Assembly (NCBI GenBank): GCA_963774625.1
Contig: CAVZFQ010000015.1
Location: 247,406 to 311,405, forward strand
DNA length: 64,000 nucleotides
DNA from: VAXT01 sp963774625
GTDB lineage: Bacteria > Actinomycetota > Thermoleophilia > Gaiellales > Gaiellaceae
Reading direction: 5' to 3'
The notes beneath the pieces were generated by a model, which was not told where the DNA came from, did no database searches, and saw only the letters and a list, made by a program, of their open reading frames with translations. Position 1 is the stretch's first letter; every line of letters starts with the position of its first letter. A program made the translations under genes and the position numbers. Shown here in pieces: positions 23,442 to 32,251 of the stretch.

Positions 23442-23845
23442 GTCTCCTGGAACGCGATGTCCTGCGCGCCTTCCCAGAGCACCTGCCTGCCGAGCTCGCG
23501 CAGTTGCTCGCCGCCTTCCACGACCGTCGCGAAGTGGTTGCCTGCAAGAGGCCCCGCCTTGCTCGCGAAGCTCGCGGCGCCGTAGGGGAAGAGGATCTCG
23601 GTCTCGCTGACGCCCCCCGGGTAGAGCAGGAGCTCGCCCGGAGCCGGGTAGCAGGTGGCGTTCTCGGGACCGACACCCACGTCGAGGTCGCCGAACGGGA
23701 TCCAGGTCGCCTCTCCGCTCCAGCGCGCGTGAATTACCTGGCTCTGCAGCGGAAGCAGGCGGCGAAAGGCAGCCACGGTCTGGGGCGAGGACAGCTCCTC
23801 GAGGCGGGCTGAGAACCGCATCGTGCCGACGACGATCTCGAGCAT
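23438..23845 (-). CDS. DUF3830 family protein
   Basis: A 135-residue cyclophilin-like beta-barrel. The signature is TVAAFRRLLPLQSQVIHARW, SGEATWIPFGDLDVGVGPEN, PAPGELLLYPGGVSETEILF, typical of DUF3830. It is the last gene of the minus-strand purine operon (9 bases after the urate hydroxylase) and converges with the allantoate-type amidohydrolase, overlapping it by 4 bases. No catalytic residues are known to me. Its recurrent placement near amide or nucleobase catabolism suggests an accessory enzyme role. Confidence 0.85.
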   Translation of the reverse strand: MLEIVVGTMRFSARLEELSSPQTVAAFRRLLPLQSQVIHARWSGEATWIPFGDLDVGVGPENATCYPAPGELLLYPGGVSETEILFPYGAASFASKAGPLAGNHFATVVEGGEQLRELGRQVLWEGAQDIAFQET

Positions 23846-23854
23846 GGGCCGACT

Positions 23855-25059
23855 CTAGGGGATCGCCGCGCCCTGGTCGATCCAGCGCCCGAGCAAGGCC
23901 CGCTCCTCGTCGGTCATTCCCGTCGCGTTCCCGAGCGGCATCGCCTTCGTGTCCACCGCCTGTTCCTCGATCGCTGCCGCCTGGGCCTTGATCTCGCGCC
24001 GGCGTGTCGAGGACCACGCCCTTGGGCGCCGTCGAGAACGATTCGTCCGTCGGCTGCGCCGAATGACAGGTCGCGCAGCGCTGCTCGACCACCGAGGCGA
24101 CCTGCACGAATGGAACCGGCGCGCCGCCGGGGCGAGACGACCCGTCCTCCGGCCGGATCGCAACCGCGAGTGCGAAGAGCGCTACTGCGGCGGTGGCCGG
24201 GATGGTCCAGATGGTCCGACCCTGATGGCGAAGGTTGAAGAACAGACGGATCCAGGCCCCGATCACCATCAACGTGAGCAGGACAAGCCAGGCCCGCTCG
24301 TGCGTGTACAGGAACGGAAAGTGCGGGGCGATCATCAAGAGCACGACCGGCAGCGTCAGGTAGTTGTTGTGCACCGAGCGCTGTTTGCCGCGAAGGCCAT
24401 GCGCCGGGTCCGGCTCCCGTCCTCCCTGCTTCGCCCGCACGAGCTCGCGTTGCCCCGGGATGATCACGAAGAGGACGTTTCCGGCCATCATCGTCCCGAG
24501 CATCGCCCCGAGCTGGATCGGCACTGCGCGTGCGCTGAAGAGGTTGCCGACGCCGTAGGCCGCCGCCGCGACGAAGGCGAGGAGCGCGATCGCCAGCAGA
24601 AGCTGACGCGCTCCCAGCAGGCCGGCAAAGAACGTCGTAGAGGATCCAGGCGAGAGCGAGCAAGGCGACACTGATCGCGACCGCCCAGCTCGTGCCGAGA
24701 TCGGCGACGCTGCGGTCCACGAGGTACGTGTCGGCGTCGAGGTAGTAGAGGACGACGAGGAGCGCGAACCCGCTCAGCCAGGTCGTGTACGCCTCCCACT
24801 TGAACCAGTGCAGAGGCTCCGGAAGCCTCTCCGGCGCGACCCGGTACTTCTGCACGGTGTAGAAGCCGCCGCCGTGGATCTCCCACGACTCGCCTGCGAC
24901 CCCCTGGGCCCTGGACGGGCGCAGGTGGCTGTCGAGCGCGACGAAGTAAAAGGACGTCCCGATCCAGACCATGCCCGCGATCACGTGCAGCCAGCGCAGG
25001 AGCAGGTCGAGCCACTCCCGCAGGTACGCGTCCGCGAGCAGCGTCACCGGTTCTGCCAC
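23855..25059 (-). pseudogene. Membrane urate hydroxylase (PuuD type) with cytochrome c domain, two frameshifts
   Basis: Three frames join into one PuuD-like protein of about 400 residues. Frame 1 (25059 to about 24640) has WLHVIAGMVWIGTSFYFVAL and HGGGFYTVQKYRVAPERLPE. Frame 2 (about 24640-24003) has LGAMLGTMMAGNVLFVIIPG, GKQRSVHNNYLTLPVVLLMI and the haem c motif RCATCHSA. Frame 3 (about 24003-23855) ends EEQAVDTKAMPLGNATGMTD, EERALLGRWIDQGAAIP. Each junction needs removal of one extra base (near 24635 and 24000). The enzyme oxidises urate to 5-hydroxyisourate at the membrane. HIU hydrolase and OHCU decarboxylase lie directly upstream, giving the complete urate-to-allantoin set. Confidence 0.87.
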
Positions 25060-25481
25060 CGGTCTCGGGCGATCGCGACCAACTCCGTCAGTCCGGTCTC
25101 GAGCTCCTCGTCGCGGGTCCGGCCGAGGCGCTCGCGAAGGATCGGAACGATCGCCGACTTCGGCCGGCGGTTGACGAAGACGACGAAGCGGAAGCCGAAC
25201 TTCTCCTCGTAGGCCCGGTTCAGGTCCGCGAGCTCCGCCTCGCTCGCCTCATCGTCATGCGCCCCTTGCTCGAGCGCCGACCGTGCGGACAACCTCTTCG
25301 CTCCGATCGCCGGATGCGCGCTCAGGGCCTCGAGCACCTCGTCCTCCGGCAGCTCTCGAATCAGGTCCGGCGCCGCCTCCAGCGGATTCTCCAGCTCGGA
25401 CAGCCGCTCGACGAAGCGCGTTCGCCCTTCGAACAGCTCGGCGAGCTCGTCGGCCGTCAGCTTCCGCGGTAGCTCACGCAC
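25044..25481 (-). CDS. uraD: OHCU decarboxylase
   Basis: 2-oxo-4-hydroxy-4-carboxy-5-ureidoimidazoline decarboxylase, giving S-allantoin. 145 residues. The catalytic His motif is LSAHPAIGAKRL. The family C-terminal block is DLNRAYEEKFGFRFVVFVNR with RRPKSAIVPILRERLGR. It overlaps both the HIU hydrolase (25 bases) and the urate hydroxylase (16 bases) in the operon. The exact start (GTG 25481) is uncertain, since no good ribosome site was seen. Confidence 0.92.
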   Translation of the reverse strand: MRELPRKLTADELAELFEGRTRFVERLSELENPLEAAPDLIRELPEDEVLEALSAHPAIGAKRLSARSALEQGAHDDEASEAELADLNRAYEEKFGFRFVVFVNRRPKSAIVPILRERLGRTRDEELETGLTELVAIARDRWQNR

Positions 25482-25747
25482 GCGTAGGAGGAGACGAGGA
25501 GCGGTACGTGCGTGTGGCCCTCGCCGAGCTCGAGCTCGAGCTCGACCCGGCGGAAAAAGTTCGAAGGCGGGTGGAAGACGAGTCGGTAGACGCCGGGCTC
25601 GAGACCCGGCAAGAGGTCGGCGATCCTCCCGTCGACGTCGGTCTGGCCCTCGGCGACGAGCTCCCCTTCACGGTGCAGCTCGACACGGACGTCCTGCGCC
25701 GGACGGCCGTGCTCGGTGTCGAGCACATGCGTGGAAAGCGAGGTCAC
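25457..25747 (-). CDS. uraH: 5-hydroxyisourate hydrolase (transthyretin-like)
   Basis: A 96-residue transthyretin-related enzyme that hydrolyses 5-hydroxyisourate to OHCU. The family N-terminal motif is LSTHVLDTEHGRPAQDV, including the catalytic His. The C-terminal motif is SYACVSYRGS, a YRGS ending typical of HIUases. GTG 25747 overlaps the stop of the upstream deaminase (GTGA), so translation is coupled. Confidence 0.93.
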   Translation of the reverse strand: MTSLSTHVLDTEHGRPAQDVRVELHREGELVAEGQTDVDGRIADLLPGLEPGVYRLVFHPPSNFFRRVELELELGEGHTHVPLLVSSYACVSYRGS

Positions 25748-27078
25748 GGGGTCAATCTTTCCGCTTGGCGGCGATGAGCGCGCGCGATCTCGCTCTCGTC
25801 GGCGCGAACGAGCGTCCCGTCGCGAACGACCTCCTCGCCGCCGACGACCAGCCGGTCGACGCGATGCGGCCCCGAGAGGACGAGTCCCGCAACCGGGTCG
25901 GCGGCCCCGCCGAGCTCGAGACCGTCCGTCCGCCAGACGGCAAAGTCGGCGCACTTGCCGGCCTCCAGTGAGCCGATGTCGTCCCGACGGAGTACGGCTG
26001 CCCCTCCGCGTGTTCCGAGCCGGAGTGCGTCACGCGCCGTCAGCGCGGCCGGCCCGCCGCGACCGCGCGCGACGAGCAGCGCCTGCTTCACCTCGAGGAA
26101 GAGGTCGCTTCGCTCGTTGGAGGCGGAGCCGTCCACGCCCAGCCCGACGCGCACGCCTGCGTCGAGCAGGGCGCGCACCGGGGCGATCCCCGCGCCGAGG
26201 CGCAGGTTCGAGGTCGGGCAGTGCGCGACACCGGTGCCGGTCTCGCCGAATTGGCGCACCTCGTCCTCCGTGAGATGGACGCAATGGGCGCACCAGACAT
26301 CGTCCGCCAGCCAGCCGAGGCGCTCCAGATACTCGACCGGCGTGCACCCGTAGAGCTCGCGGCAGTACGCCTCCTCCTCGGCGGTCTCGGCCAGATGGGT
26401 GTGGAGCAACAGGCCGAGCCGACGCGCTAGGGCGGCCGACTCCTCCATCAACCTCCCGGAGACCGAGAACGGCGAACAGGGCGCGACGGCGATCTGGACG
26501 CGCGCGCCCGGCCCGGGCTCGTGCAGGTCCGCCACCAGACGCTCGGTGTCCGCGAGCACGGCATCGAGGTCTTCGACCAGCTCGTCAGGCGGTAGGCCGC
26601 CGTCCGACTCGCCGAGGTCCATCGAGCCGCGCGACGCGACCAGCCGCAGCCCGAGCTCCTGCGCCGCCTGCACCTCCGCCTCGATCAGCCCCGTGCGCCC
26701 GCGCGGGAAGACGTAGTGGTGGTCGAAGACGGTCGTGCAGCCCGACAGGGCGAGCTCGGCGAGCCCCGTGCGAGCGGCCGCGTACTCAGCCTCCGCGTCG
26801 ATCCGGGCCCAGATCGGATAGAGGAGCCGGAGCCAGCTGAACAGGTCGGCCTCGGTCGCATGGGCACGCGTGAGCGTCTGGTAGAGGTGGTGGTGGGTGT
26901 TGACGAGACCGGGCGTGACGAGCGCGCCGCCCAGGTCGACACGCGAGTCGGCGTCCGGGAGTGCACCGTCGCCGACCCCCGCGACGAGCTCGTCCTCGAC
27001 GAGCAGCCAGCCGTCGGGGATCTCCGTCCCGACGTCGTCCATCGTGACGACGAACGCGCTCGTGTAGAGCGTCTTCAC
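25744..27078 (-). CDS. 8-oxoguanine deaminase-type amidohydrolase
   Basis: A 444-residue member of the cytosine/guanine deaminase-like amidohydrolases. The metal-binding HxH is in LVTPGLVNTHHHLYQTLTRA, then RLGLLLHTHLAETAEEEAYC, CAHCVHLTEDEV and VGLGVDGSASNERSDL (catalytic Asp region). The combination resembles characterised 8-oxoguanine deaminases. Products (urate from 8-oxoguanine, or xanthine from guanine) would enter the downstream pathway of this operon. It overlaps adenine deaminase by 4 bases. Guanine deaminase is the alternative. Confidence 0.88.
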   Translation of the reverse strand: MKTLYTSAFVVTMDDVGTEIPDGWLLVEDELVAGVGDGALPDADSRVDLGGALVTPGLVNTHHHLYQTLTRAHATEADLFSWLRLLYPIWARIDAEAEYAAARTGLAELALSGCTTVFDHHYVFPRGRTGLIEAEVQAAQELGLRLVASRGSMDLGESDGGLPPDELVEDLDAVLADTERLVADLHEPGPGARVQIAVAPCSPFSVSGRLMEESAALARRLGLLLHTHLAETAEEEAYCRELYGCTPVEYLERLGWLADDVWCAHCVHLTEDEVRQFGETGTGVAHCPTSNLRLGAGIAPVRALLDAGVRVGLGVDGSASNERSDLFLEVKQALLVARGRGGPAALTARDALRLGTRGGAAVLRRDDIGSLEAGKCADFAVWRTDGLELGGAADPVAGLVLSGPHRVDRLVVGGEEVVRDGTLVRADESEIARAHRRQAERLTP

Positions 27079-28766
27079 GCCTTGAGCGGCACGAGCTCGA
27101 AGCGGTCGACGTCGACGAGCCCCCGGTCGGTGATCTTCAGGCTCGGAATCACGGACAGGGCCAGGAAGGCGAGCGACTGAAACGGCGAGGGGACCTCGCA
27201 GCCGAGCTCGCGGGCGGCCTCGACACAGGCACGCGTCGCGTCCACCACCTCTCCCAGCGGAAGGTCGGAGAGCAGTCCGGCCACGGGCAGCGGGAGCTCC
27301 GCCTGCACCTTCCCCTCGCCGACCACGACGATCCCGCCGCCGAGCTCGACCAGCCGCAGGACAGCGTGATGCATGTCGGCGTCGGACATGCCGACCACGA
27401 CGATGTTGTGTGCGTCATGGGCAATCGTCGACGCGAGGGCACCTGTGCGCAGGCCAAAGCCGCGCACGAGGCCGAGGCCGATCCGGCCCGTCGCGAGGTG
27501 CCGTTCGACGACGGCGATCTTCGCGAGATCCCGCTCCGGGTCGGCCACGATGAGCCCGTCGGCGACCGCCGGCTCCTCGACGAGCGCCTCGGTCACGATC
27601 TGATCCGGGACGACGCCGATCACCCTCGCCGCGCCACCGCCCCATGGGACGGCGAAGTCACGAGCGGCCAGCGGGCGGATGCGTACGGTCTGCTTCACCC
27701 AATCCGGCACCTCGACTCGCTCGATCTCGTCCACCTTGCGCCCGCGCTTGAGCACGAGCTCGGGCTCGAAGCGCTCGAGGTCGGGTAGCAGCAACAGGTC
27801 CGCCTGGTAGCCGGGCGCGATCGCACCGAGGTGGTCGAGCCCGTGCCAGAGAGCCGGATGGTGCGAGGCCATCACGATCGCATCCTCGGCAGCGATTCCG
27901 TACGAGACCGCATCCCTGACCATCGCGTTCACATGGCCGTCGTCGGCAATGTGCTCGGGCTCCCGGTCGTCGGTGCAGAAGGCGATCCGCGAAGGGCCGT
28001 ACTCCTGCACGAGCGGGAGCAGCGCACGAAGGTTTCGCGCGCCGGAGGCCTCGCGGATCAGGAGCCAGAATCCCTTCCGCAGCCGCTCCCGCCCCTCCTC
28101 GACCGTGCGGGCCTCGTGGTCGGAGCGGATTCCGGCCGCCGCATAAGCGTTCAGCTCCTTCCCGAGGACGCCCGGCGCGTGACCGTCGACGTGGCTCGCC
28201 CCCTCGAGACGGAGCTTTGCCAGCTCGCGCTCGTCGCCGGCGACGACGCCGGGGAAGTTCATCATCTCGGCCAACCCGAGGACCCGCCTCCGGCGGAGGA
28301 GCCCCTGCAGGTCGCCCTCGTTCAGAGGCCGCCTGGGCGACTCGAACGAAGAGGCTGGCACGCAGGAGGAGGCCATGAAGTAGACGTCGAGCGCGAGGTC
28401 GTCGCAGGCGTCGAGCAGCCAGTGCACGCCGTCGGTTCCCAGTACGTTCGCGACTTCGTGCGGATCGGCGACGACGGTCGTCGTACCGAACGGCAGCACG
28501 AGCCGTGCGAACTCGTCGACGAGCAGCTTCGACGACTCGAGGTGCATGTGCGCGTCGATGAAGCCCGGCACGACCCAGCGTCCGGAGGCGTCGAGCTCCG
28601 CCGCGCCCTCGTAGTCGCCCAGCCCCGCCACGTAGCCGTCCGCGATCGCCACGTCGACCTCGAGCCACTCGCGCGTGAACACCGAAAGGACACGGCCGCC
28701 GCGAACGACGAGGTCCGCAGGCTCGTCCCCGCGCGCTACTGCGAGGCGCCGCGAAAGGTCGGACAT
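27075..28766 (-). CDS. ade: Adenine deaminase
   Basis: A 563-residue enzyme converting adenine to hypoxanthine and ammonia. Typical blocks are VVPGFIDAHMHLESSKLLVD, VVADPHEVANVLGTDGV, YFMASSCVPASSFE, GASHVDGHAPGVLGKELNAY, IAFCTDDREPEHIADDGHVN and, near the C-terminus, IAHDAHNIVVVGMSDADM. The length fits the family. It is the first gene of the minus-strand purine operon and is divergent from the xanthine dehydrogenase operon, with 28 bases between starts, so both operons are likely to be controlled together. Confidence 0.95.
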   Translation of the reverse strand: MSDLSRRLAVARGDEPADLVVRGGRVLSVFTREWLEVDVAIADGYVAGLGDYEGAAELDASGRWVVPGFIDAHMHLESSKLLVDEFARLVLPFGTTTVVADPHEVANVLGTDGVHWLLDACDDLALDVYFMASSCVPASSFESPRRPLNEGDLQGLLRRRRVLGLAEMMNFPGVVAGDERELAKLRLEGASHVDGHAPGVLGKELNAYAAAGIRSDHEARTVEEGRERLRKGFWLLIREASGARNLRALLPLVQEYGPSRIAFCTDDREPEHIADDGHVNAMVRDAVSYGIAAEDAIVMASHHPALWHGLDHLGAIAPGYQADLLLLPDLERFEPELVLKRGRKVDEIERVEVPDWVKQTVRIRPLAARDFAVPWGGGAARVIGVVPDQIVTEALVEEPAVADGLIVADPERDLAKIAVVERHLATGRIGLGLVRGFGLRTGALASTIAHDAHNIVVVGMSDADMHHAVLRLVELGGGIVVVGEGKVQAELPLPVAGLLSDLPLGEVVDATRACVEAARELGCEVPSPFQSLAFLALSVIPSLKITDRGLVDVDRFELVPLKA

Positions 28767-28794
28767 ACGGATCTAAGGTACTACCCTTGGCGCC

Positions 28795-29586
28795 GTGGAG
28801 GTCCTGAGTCCGCGCTCGCTGGACGAGGCGCTGCGCCTTAGATCCGAGCGCCCCGAGGCCCATCCAATTGCGGGTGGCACGGACGTGATGGTCGAGCTGA
28901 ACTTCGATCGTCTCCGTCCCCCGGTGCTGCTGAACCTGAACGAGGTGCCCGAGCTGCGGGGCTGGTCGCGCGAGAACGGGACGCTCCGGCTCGGCGCCGG
29001 GCTCACGTACGCGGAGGCGATGCAGCCGGCGCTGGCCGAGCTCCTCCCCGCGCTCGCCGAGGCCTCGCGCACGGTCGGCTCGCCGCAGATCCGCAACCGC
29101 GGCACGATCGGCGGCAACCTCGGCACCGCGTCGCCGGCGGGAGACGCGTTGCCGCCGCTCCTCGTCGAGGACGCGGAGGTCGAGATCGCGAGCGTGCGCG
29201 GGGCACGGTCGCTGCCGCTGCGAGATTTCCTCGTCGGGCCGAAGGAGAACGCGCTCGAGCCGGACGAGCTCGTCGCCGCGGTACGCGTGAGCCCCTCGGG
29301 AGCGCCCCAGACGTTCATGAAGGTGGGGCCGCGGAACGCGATGGTGATCGCCGTCGTCTCGCTGACGCTCGTGGCCGATCGCGAGCGCGGCGAGCTCCGG
29401 GCCTCGTTCGGCTCCGCGGGCCCCGTGCCCGGGCTGGTGACGGCGCCGTTGAGCGAACGGGAGAGCTTTCCCGAGCAGGTCGCCGCGGCAGCCAGCCCGA
29501 TCGACGACGTCCGCGGCACCGCCGCGTACCGCCGGCACGCGCTCCGCGTGCTCACCGCCCGCGCGCTCGAACGGTGCCTCGTATGA
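28795..29586 (+). CDS. Xanthine dehydrogenase FAD-binding subunit
   Basis: A 263-residue CO-dehydrogenase-flavoprotein type subunit. FAD motifs are AHPIAGGTDVMVEL and IRNRGTIGGNLGTASPAGDA. It passes electrons from the Fe-S subunit to NAD+. Start GTG 28795 gives MEVLSPRSLDEALRL. The three xdh genes overlap by 4 bases each (FAD, Fe-S, Mo order). No XdhC maturation factor lies next to them. Confidence 0.94.
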   Translation: MEVLSPRSLDEALRLRSERPEAHPIAGGTDVMVELNFDRLRPPVLLNLNEVPELRGWSRENGTLRLGAGLTYAEAMQPALAELLPALAEASRTVGSPQIRNRGTIGGNLGTASPAGDALPPLLVEDAEVEIASVRGARSLPLRDFLVGPKENALEPDELVAAVRVSPSGAPQTFMKVGPRNAMVIAVVSLTLVADRERGELRASFGSAGPVPGLVTAPLSERESFPEQVAAAASPIDDVRGTAAYRRHALRVLTARALERCLV

Positions 29587-30038
29587 AGATCGAGCTGACG
29601 GTCAACGGCAACCCGGTCGAGGCAGACGTCTGGGAAGGCGAGAGCCTCCTGTTCGCCCTCCGCGAGCGGCTGGGCCTACCGGGCTCGAAGAACGCCTGCG
29701 AGCAAGGCGAATGCGGCTCGTGCTCGGTCCTGCTCGACGGAACGCTCGTCTGCGCCTGCCTCGTGCTCGCCGCGCAGGCGCACGGCCACGACGTCGTCAC
29801 GGTCGAAGGCGTGGGTGAGGACGGGCAGCTGCATCGCGTACAGGAGGCGTTCGTCGAGACCGGCGCCGTCCAGTGCGGCTTCTGCACGCCTGGGCTCGTC
29901 GTCGCGACCGTCGACCTGCTCGCGCACACCCCCCAGCCCACTGACGACCAGATCCGCGAGGCGCTCTCCGGCAACCTCTGCCGCTGCACGGGGTACGCGA
30001 AGATCTTCGACGCGGTCAGGCTGGCGGCAGGCTCGTGA
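29583..30038 (+). CDS. Xanthine dehydrogenase 2Fe-2S subunit
   Basis: A 151-residue subunit with the plant-type 2Fe-2S set (CEQGECGSCSVLLDG) and the second [2Fe-2S] domain (GAVQCGFCTPGLV, LCRCTGYAKIFDAV). ATG 29583 overlaps the preceding stop (ATGA). All eight cluster Cys residues are visible. It links the molybdenum and FAD subunits. Confidence 0.95.
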   Translation: MKIELTVNGNPVEADVWEGESLLFALRERLGLPGSKNACEQGECGSCSVLLDGTLVCACLVLAAQAHGHDVVTVEGVGEDGQLHRVQEAFVETGAVQCGFCTPGLVVATVDLLAHTPQPTDDQIREALSGNLCRCTGYAKIFDAVRLAAGS

Positions 30039-32251
30039 GCGCGCCCACCCGCCGGCTCGAGATTGGCCGCATCGGCGAGAGCCTCCAGCGGGCCGACGCA
30101 GTCCCGAAGACGACCGGCGAATTCGCCTACTCGAGCGACCTCTACGCCGCCGGGATGCTTTGGGGTCACACGCTGCGGAGCCCGCACGCGCACGCGCGGA
30201 TCGTCGAGCTCGATCTCTCCGAGGCGCTGAAGCTCCCCGGCGTGCACGCGGTGCTGACGCACGACGACGTCCCGGGGCAGAAGCGTTACGGGCTCGAGTT
30301 CCCCGATCAGCCGGTGCTCGCCTTCGACCGGGTGCGTTACTTCGGCGAGCCTGTCGCCGTCGTCGCGGCCGAGGATCCCGAGCAGGCGCGTCGCGCGGCC
30401 GAGCGGATCCGCATCGTCTACGAGCCTCTCGAGCCCGTGGTCGACGTCGAGCTGGCCACGGAGCAGCAGCCGATTCACGACCAGGCGTGGACGCACGGCC
30501 ACGGGTACCTCGACGACCCGCGTCCCAACGTCTTGCGCCACATCGTCATCCGCCACGGCGACCCCGACACACAGGGCACGGTCTCCGTTTCGGGCCGCTA
30601 CGAGCTGGGGCAGCAGGATCAGGCATTCCTGGGCCCGGAATCGGGCCTCGCGGTGCCCGACGGCGAGGGCGGCGTGGACATCTACGTCGCCACGCAATGG
30701 CTCCACGTCGACCGGGACCAGATCGCCCCGTGCCTCGATCTCGCCCCGGAACGAGTCCGGGTCCATCTCGCAGGCGTCGGTGGCGCATTCGGTGGCCGCG
30801 AGGACCTCTCGATGCAGATCCACAGCGCGCTGCTCGCGCTGCACACGGACCGCCCCGTGAAGATGGTCTACAACCGCGAGGAATCGTTCGTCGGCCACGT
30901 GCACCGCCATCCGGCGCGCATCTGGGCCGAGCACCGGGCGGGTGGCGACGGCAAGCTCGTCTGCGTCCGGATGAGGATCCTGCTCGACGGCGGCGCCTAC
31001 GCATCCACCTCGAGCGCCGTCACGTCGAACGCCGCATCGTTCGCATGCGGCCCGTACGCGGTGGCGAACGCGCTGATCGAGTCGACGAGCGTCTATACGA
31101 ACAACCCTCCATGCGGCGCGATGCGCGGCTTCGGCGCCGTCCAGACCTGCTTCGCGGCCGAGGCGCAGATGGACAAGCTCGCGCAGGCGCTCGAGCTGGA
31201 TCCAGTGGAGCTCCGCCTGCGGAACGCGCTCGCACACGGCGACCGTCTCCCCACCGGTCAGCGCATCGAGGGCTCGCTCCCGGTCGCTGAGGTGATCCGG
31301 CGCGCCGCCGAGCTTCCTGTTCCCGAGCCGGAAGCCCTTCCGCGCGACCCGATCCGCCTGCCCGGCGGCACAGGGAACACGACTCGCGGCGAAGGCGTGC
31401 AACGGGGCGTCGGGTTCGCTGTGGGCTTCAAGAACATCGGCTTCTCGGAAGGCTTCGACGACTACTGCGCTGCGCGCGTCCACCTGTTCGCGGATGGTCG
31501 AGCCGAAGTGCACTGCGCCGCCGCTGAGGTCGGCCAGGGCGTGACGAACGTGATCCTCCAGGTTGCTCAGACGGAGCTCGGTACCGCGGACGTCGTCCTG
31601 GCCCCGCACACGACCGCGTCAGTGGGCTCCGCGGGCTCCGCGTCTGCTTCCCGCATGACCTGGATGGCCGCCGGCGCCGTCCAGCTCGCGTGCCGCGCCG
31701 CGCTCGAGGAGCAGGAGCGAGCCGGAGGCGGCGAGGTCGACGTCGAGCGCATCTACCGTCACCCTCCGACCAGCCCGCTCGACCCGGCAACGGGACAGAC
31801 GACGGGTGAGCGCTCGCACGTGGCCTTCGCCTGCGCCGCGATGCGCGTCGTCACCGAGGTGGACGTCGAGCTCGGGCTGACGCGCGTCGTCTGGATCGGC
31901 ACGGCGCAGGACGTGGGCAAGGCGATCAACCCGCAGGCCGTCGAAGGTCAGATCGAGGGCGGCACCGCGCAGGGTCTCGGCCTGGCCGTCATGGAGGAGA
32001 TCCAGACCCGCGATGGGGTGATCACGAACGCGAGCTTCACGGACTACCTGATCCCGACCACGCTCGACATGCCGCCCGTCGAGTCCGTGCTCGTCGAGGT
32101 GCCCGACCCCGACGCGCCGTACGGGGCCAAGGGGATGGGTGAACCGCCCACGGTCGTGTCGACGGCGGCGATCGTGTCCGCGCTCCGCGACGCGACCGGG
32201 CTGGAGCTGATTCGGGTGCCCGTCCGGCCCGACGAGATCGTCGGTCTCTAG
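30035..32251 (+). CDS. Xanthine dehydrogenase molybdenum-binding subunit
   Basis: A 738-residue catalytic subunit oxidising hypoxanthine and xanthine to urate. Mo-cofactor motifs are VGGAFGGREDLSMQ, PPCGAMRGFGAVQ (binding-pocket Arg), VGQGVTNVILQVAQ and the catalytic Glu in GAKGMGEPPTV. Xanthine dehydrogenases and other members of the family cannot be told apart with certainty from sequence alone, but placement beside adenine deaminase and urate degradation genes supports purine use. GTG 30035 overlaps the previous stop. Convergent with the tail-sheath gene (4-base overlap). Confidence 0.93.
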   Translation: MSAPTRRLEIGRIGESLQRADAVPKTTGEFAYSSDLYAAGMLWGHTLRSPHAHARIVELDLSEALKLPGVHAVLTHDDVPGQKRYGLEFPDQPVLAFDRVRYFGEPVAVVAAEDPEQARRAAERIRIVYEPLEPVVDVELATEQQPIHDQAWTHGHGYLDDPRPNVLRHIVIRHGDPDTQGTVSVSGRYELGQQDQAFLGPESGLAVPDGEGGVDIYVATQWLHVDRDQIAPCLDLAPERVRVHLAGVGGAFGGREDLSMQIHSALLALHTDRPVKMVYNREESFVGHVHRHPARIWAEHRAGGDGKLVCVRMRILLDGGAYASTSSAVTSNAASFACGPYAVANALIESTSVYTNNPPCGAMRGFGAVQTCFAAEAQMDKLAQALELDPVELRLRNALAHGDRLPTGQRIEGSLPVAEVIRRAAELPVPEPEALPRDPIRLPGGTGNTTRGEGVQRGVGFAVGFKNIGFSEGFDDYCAARVHLFADGRAEVHCAAAEVGQGVTNVILQVAQTELGTADVVLAPHTTASVGSAGSASASRMTWMAAGAVQLACRAALEEQERAGGGEVDVERIYRHPPTSPLDPATGQTTGERSHVAFACAAMRVVTEVDVELGLTRVVWIGTAQDVGKAINPQAVEGQIEGGTAQGLGLAVMEEIQTRDGVITNASFTDYLIPTTLDMPPVESVLVEVPDPDAPYGAKGMGEPPTVVSTAAIVSALRDATGLELIRVPVRPDEIVGL

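Noticed and set aside
27658..31609. Very long frames (626 and 685 residues) opposite the adenine deaminase and xanthine dehydrogenase genes
   Set aside because: Low-complexity Arg/Ala/Gly or His/Asp/Val-rich translations without any motif; the opposite strands carry unmistakable enzymes.
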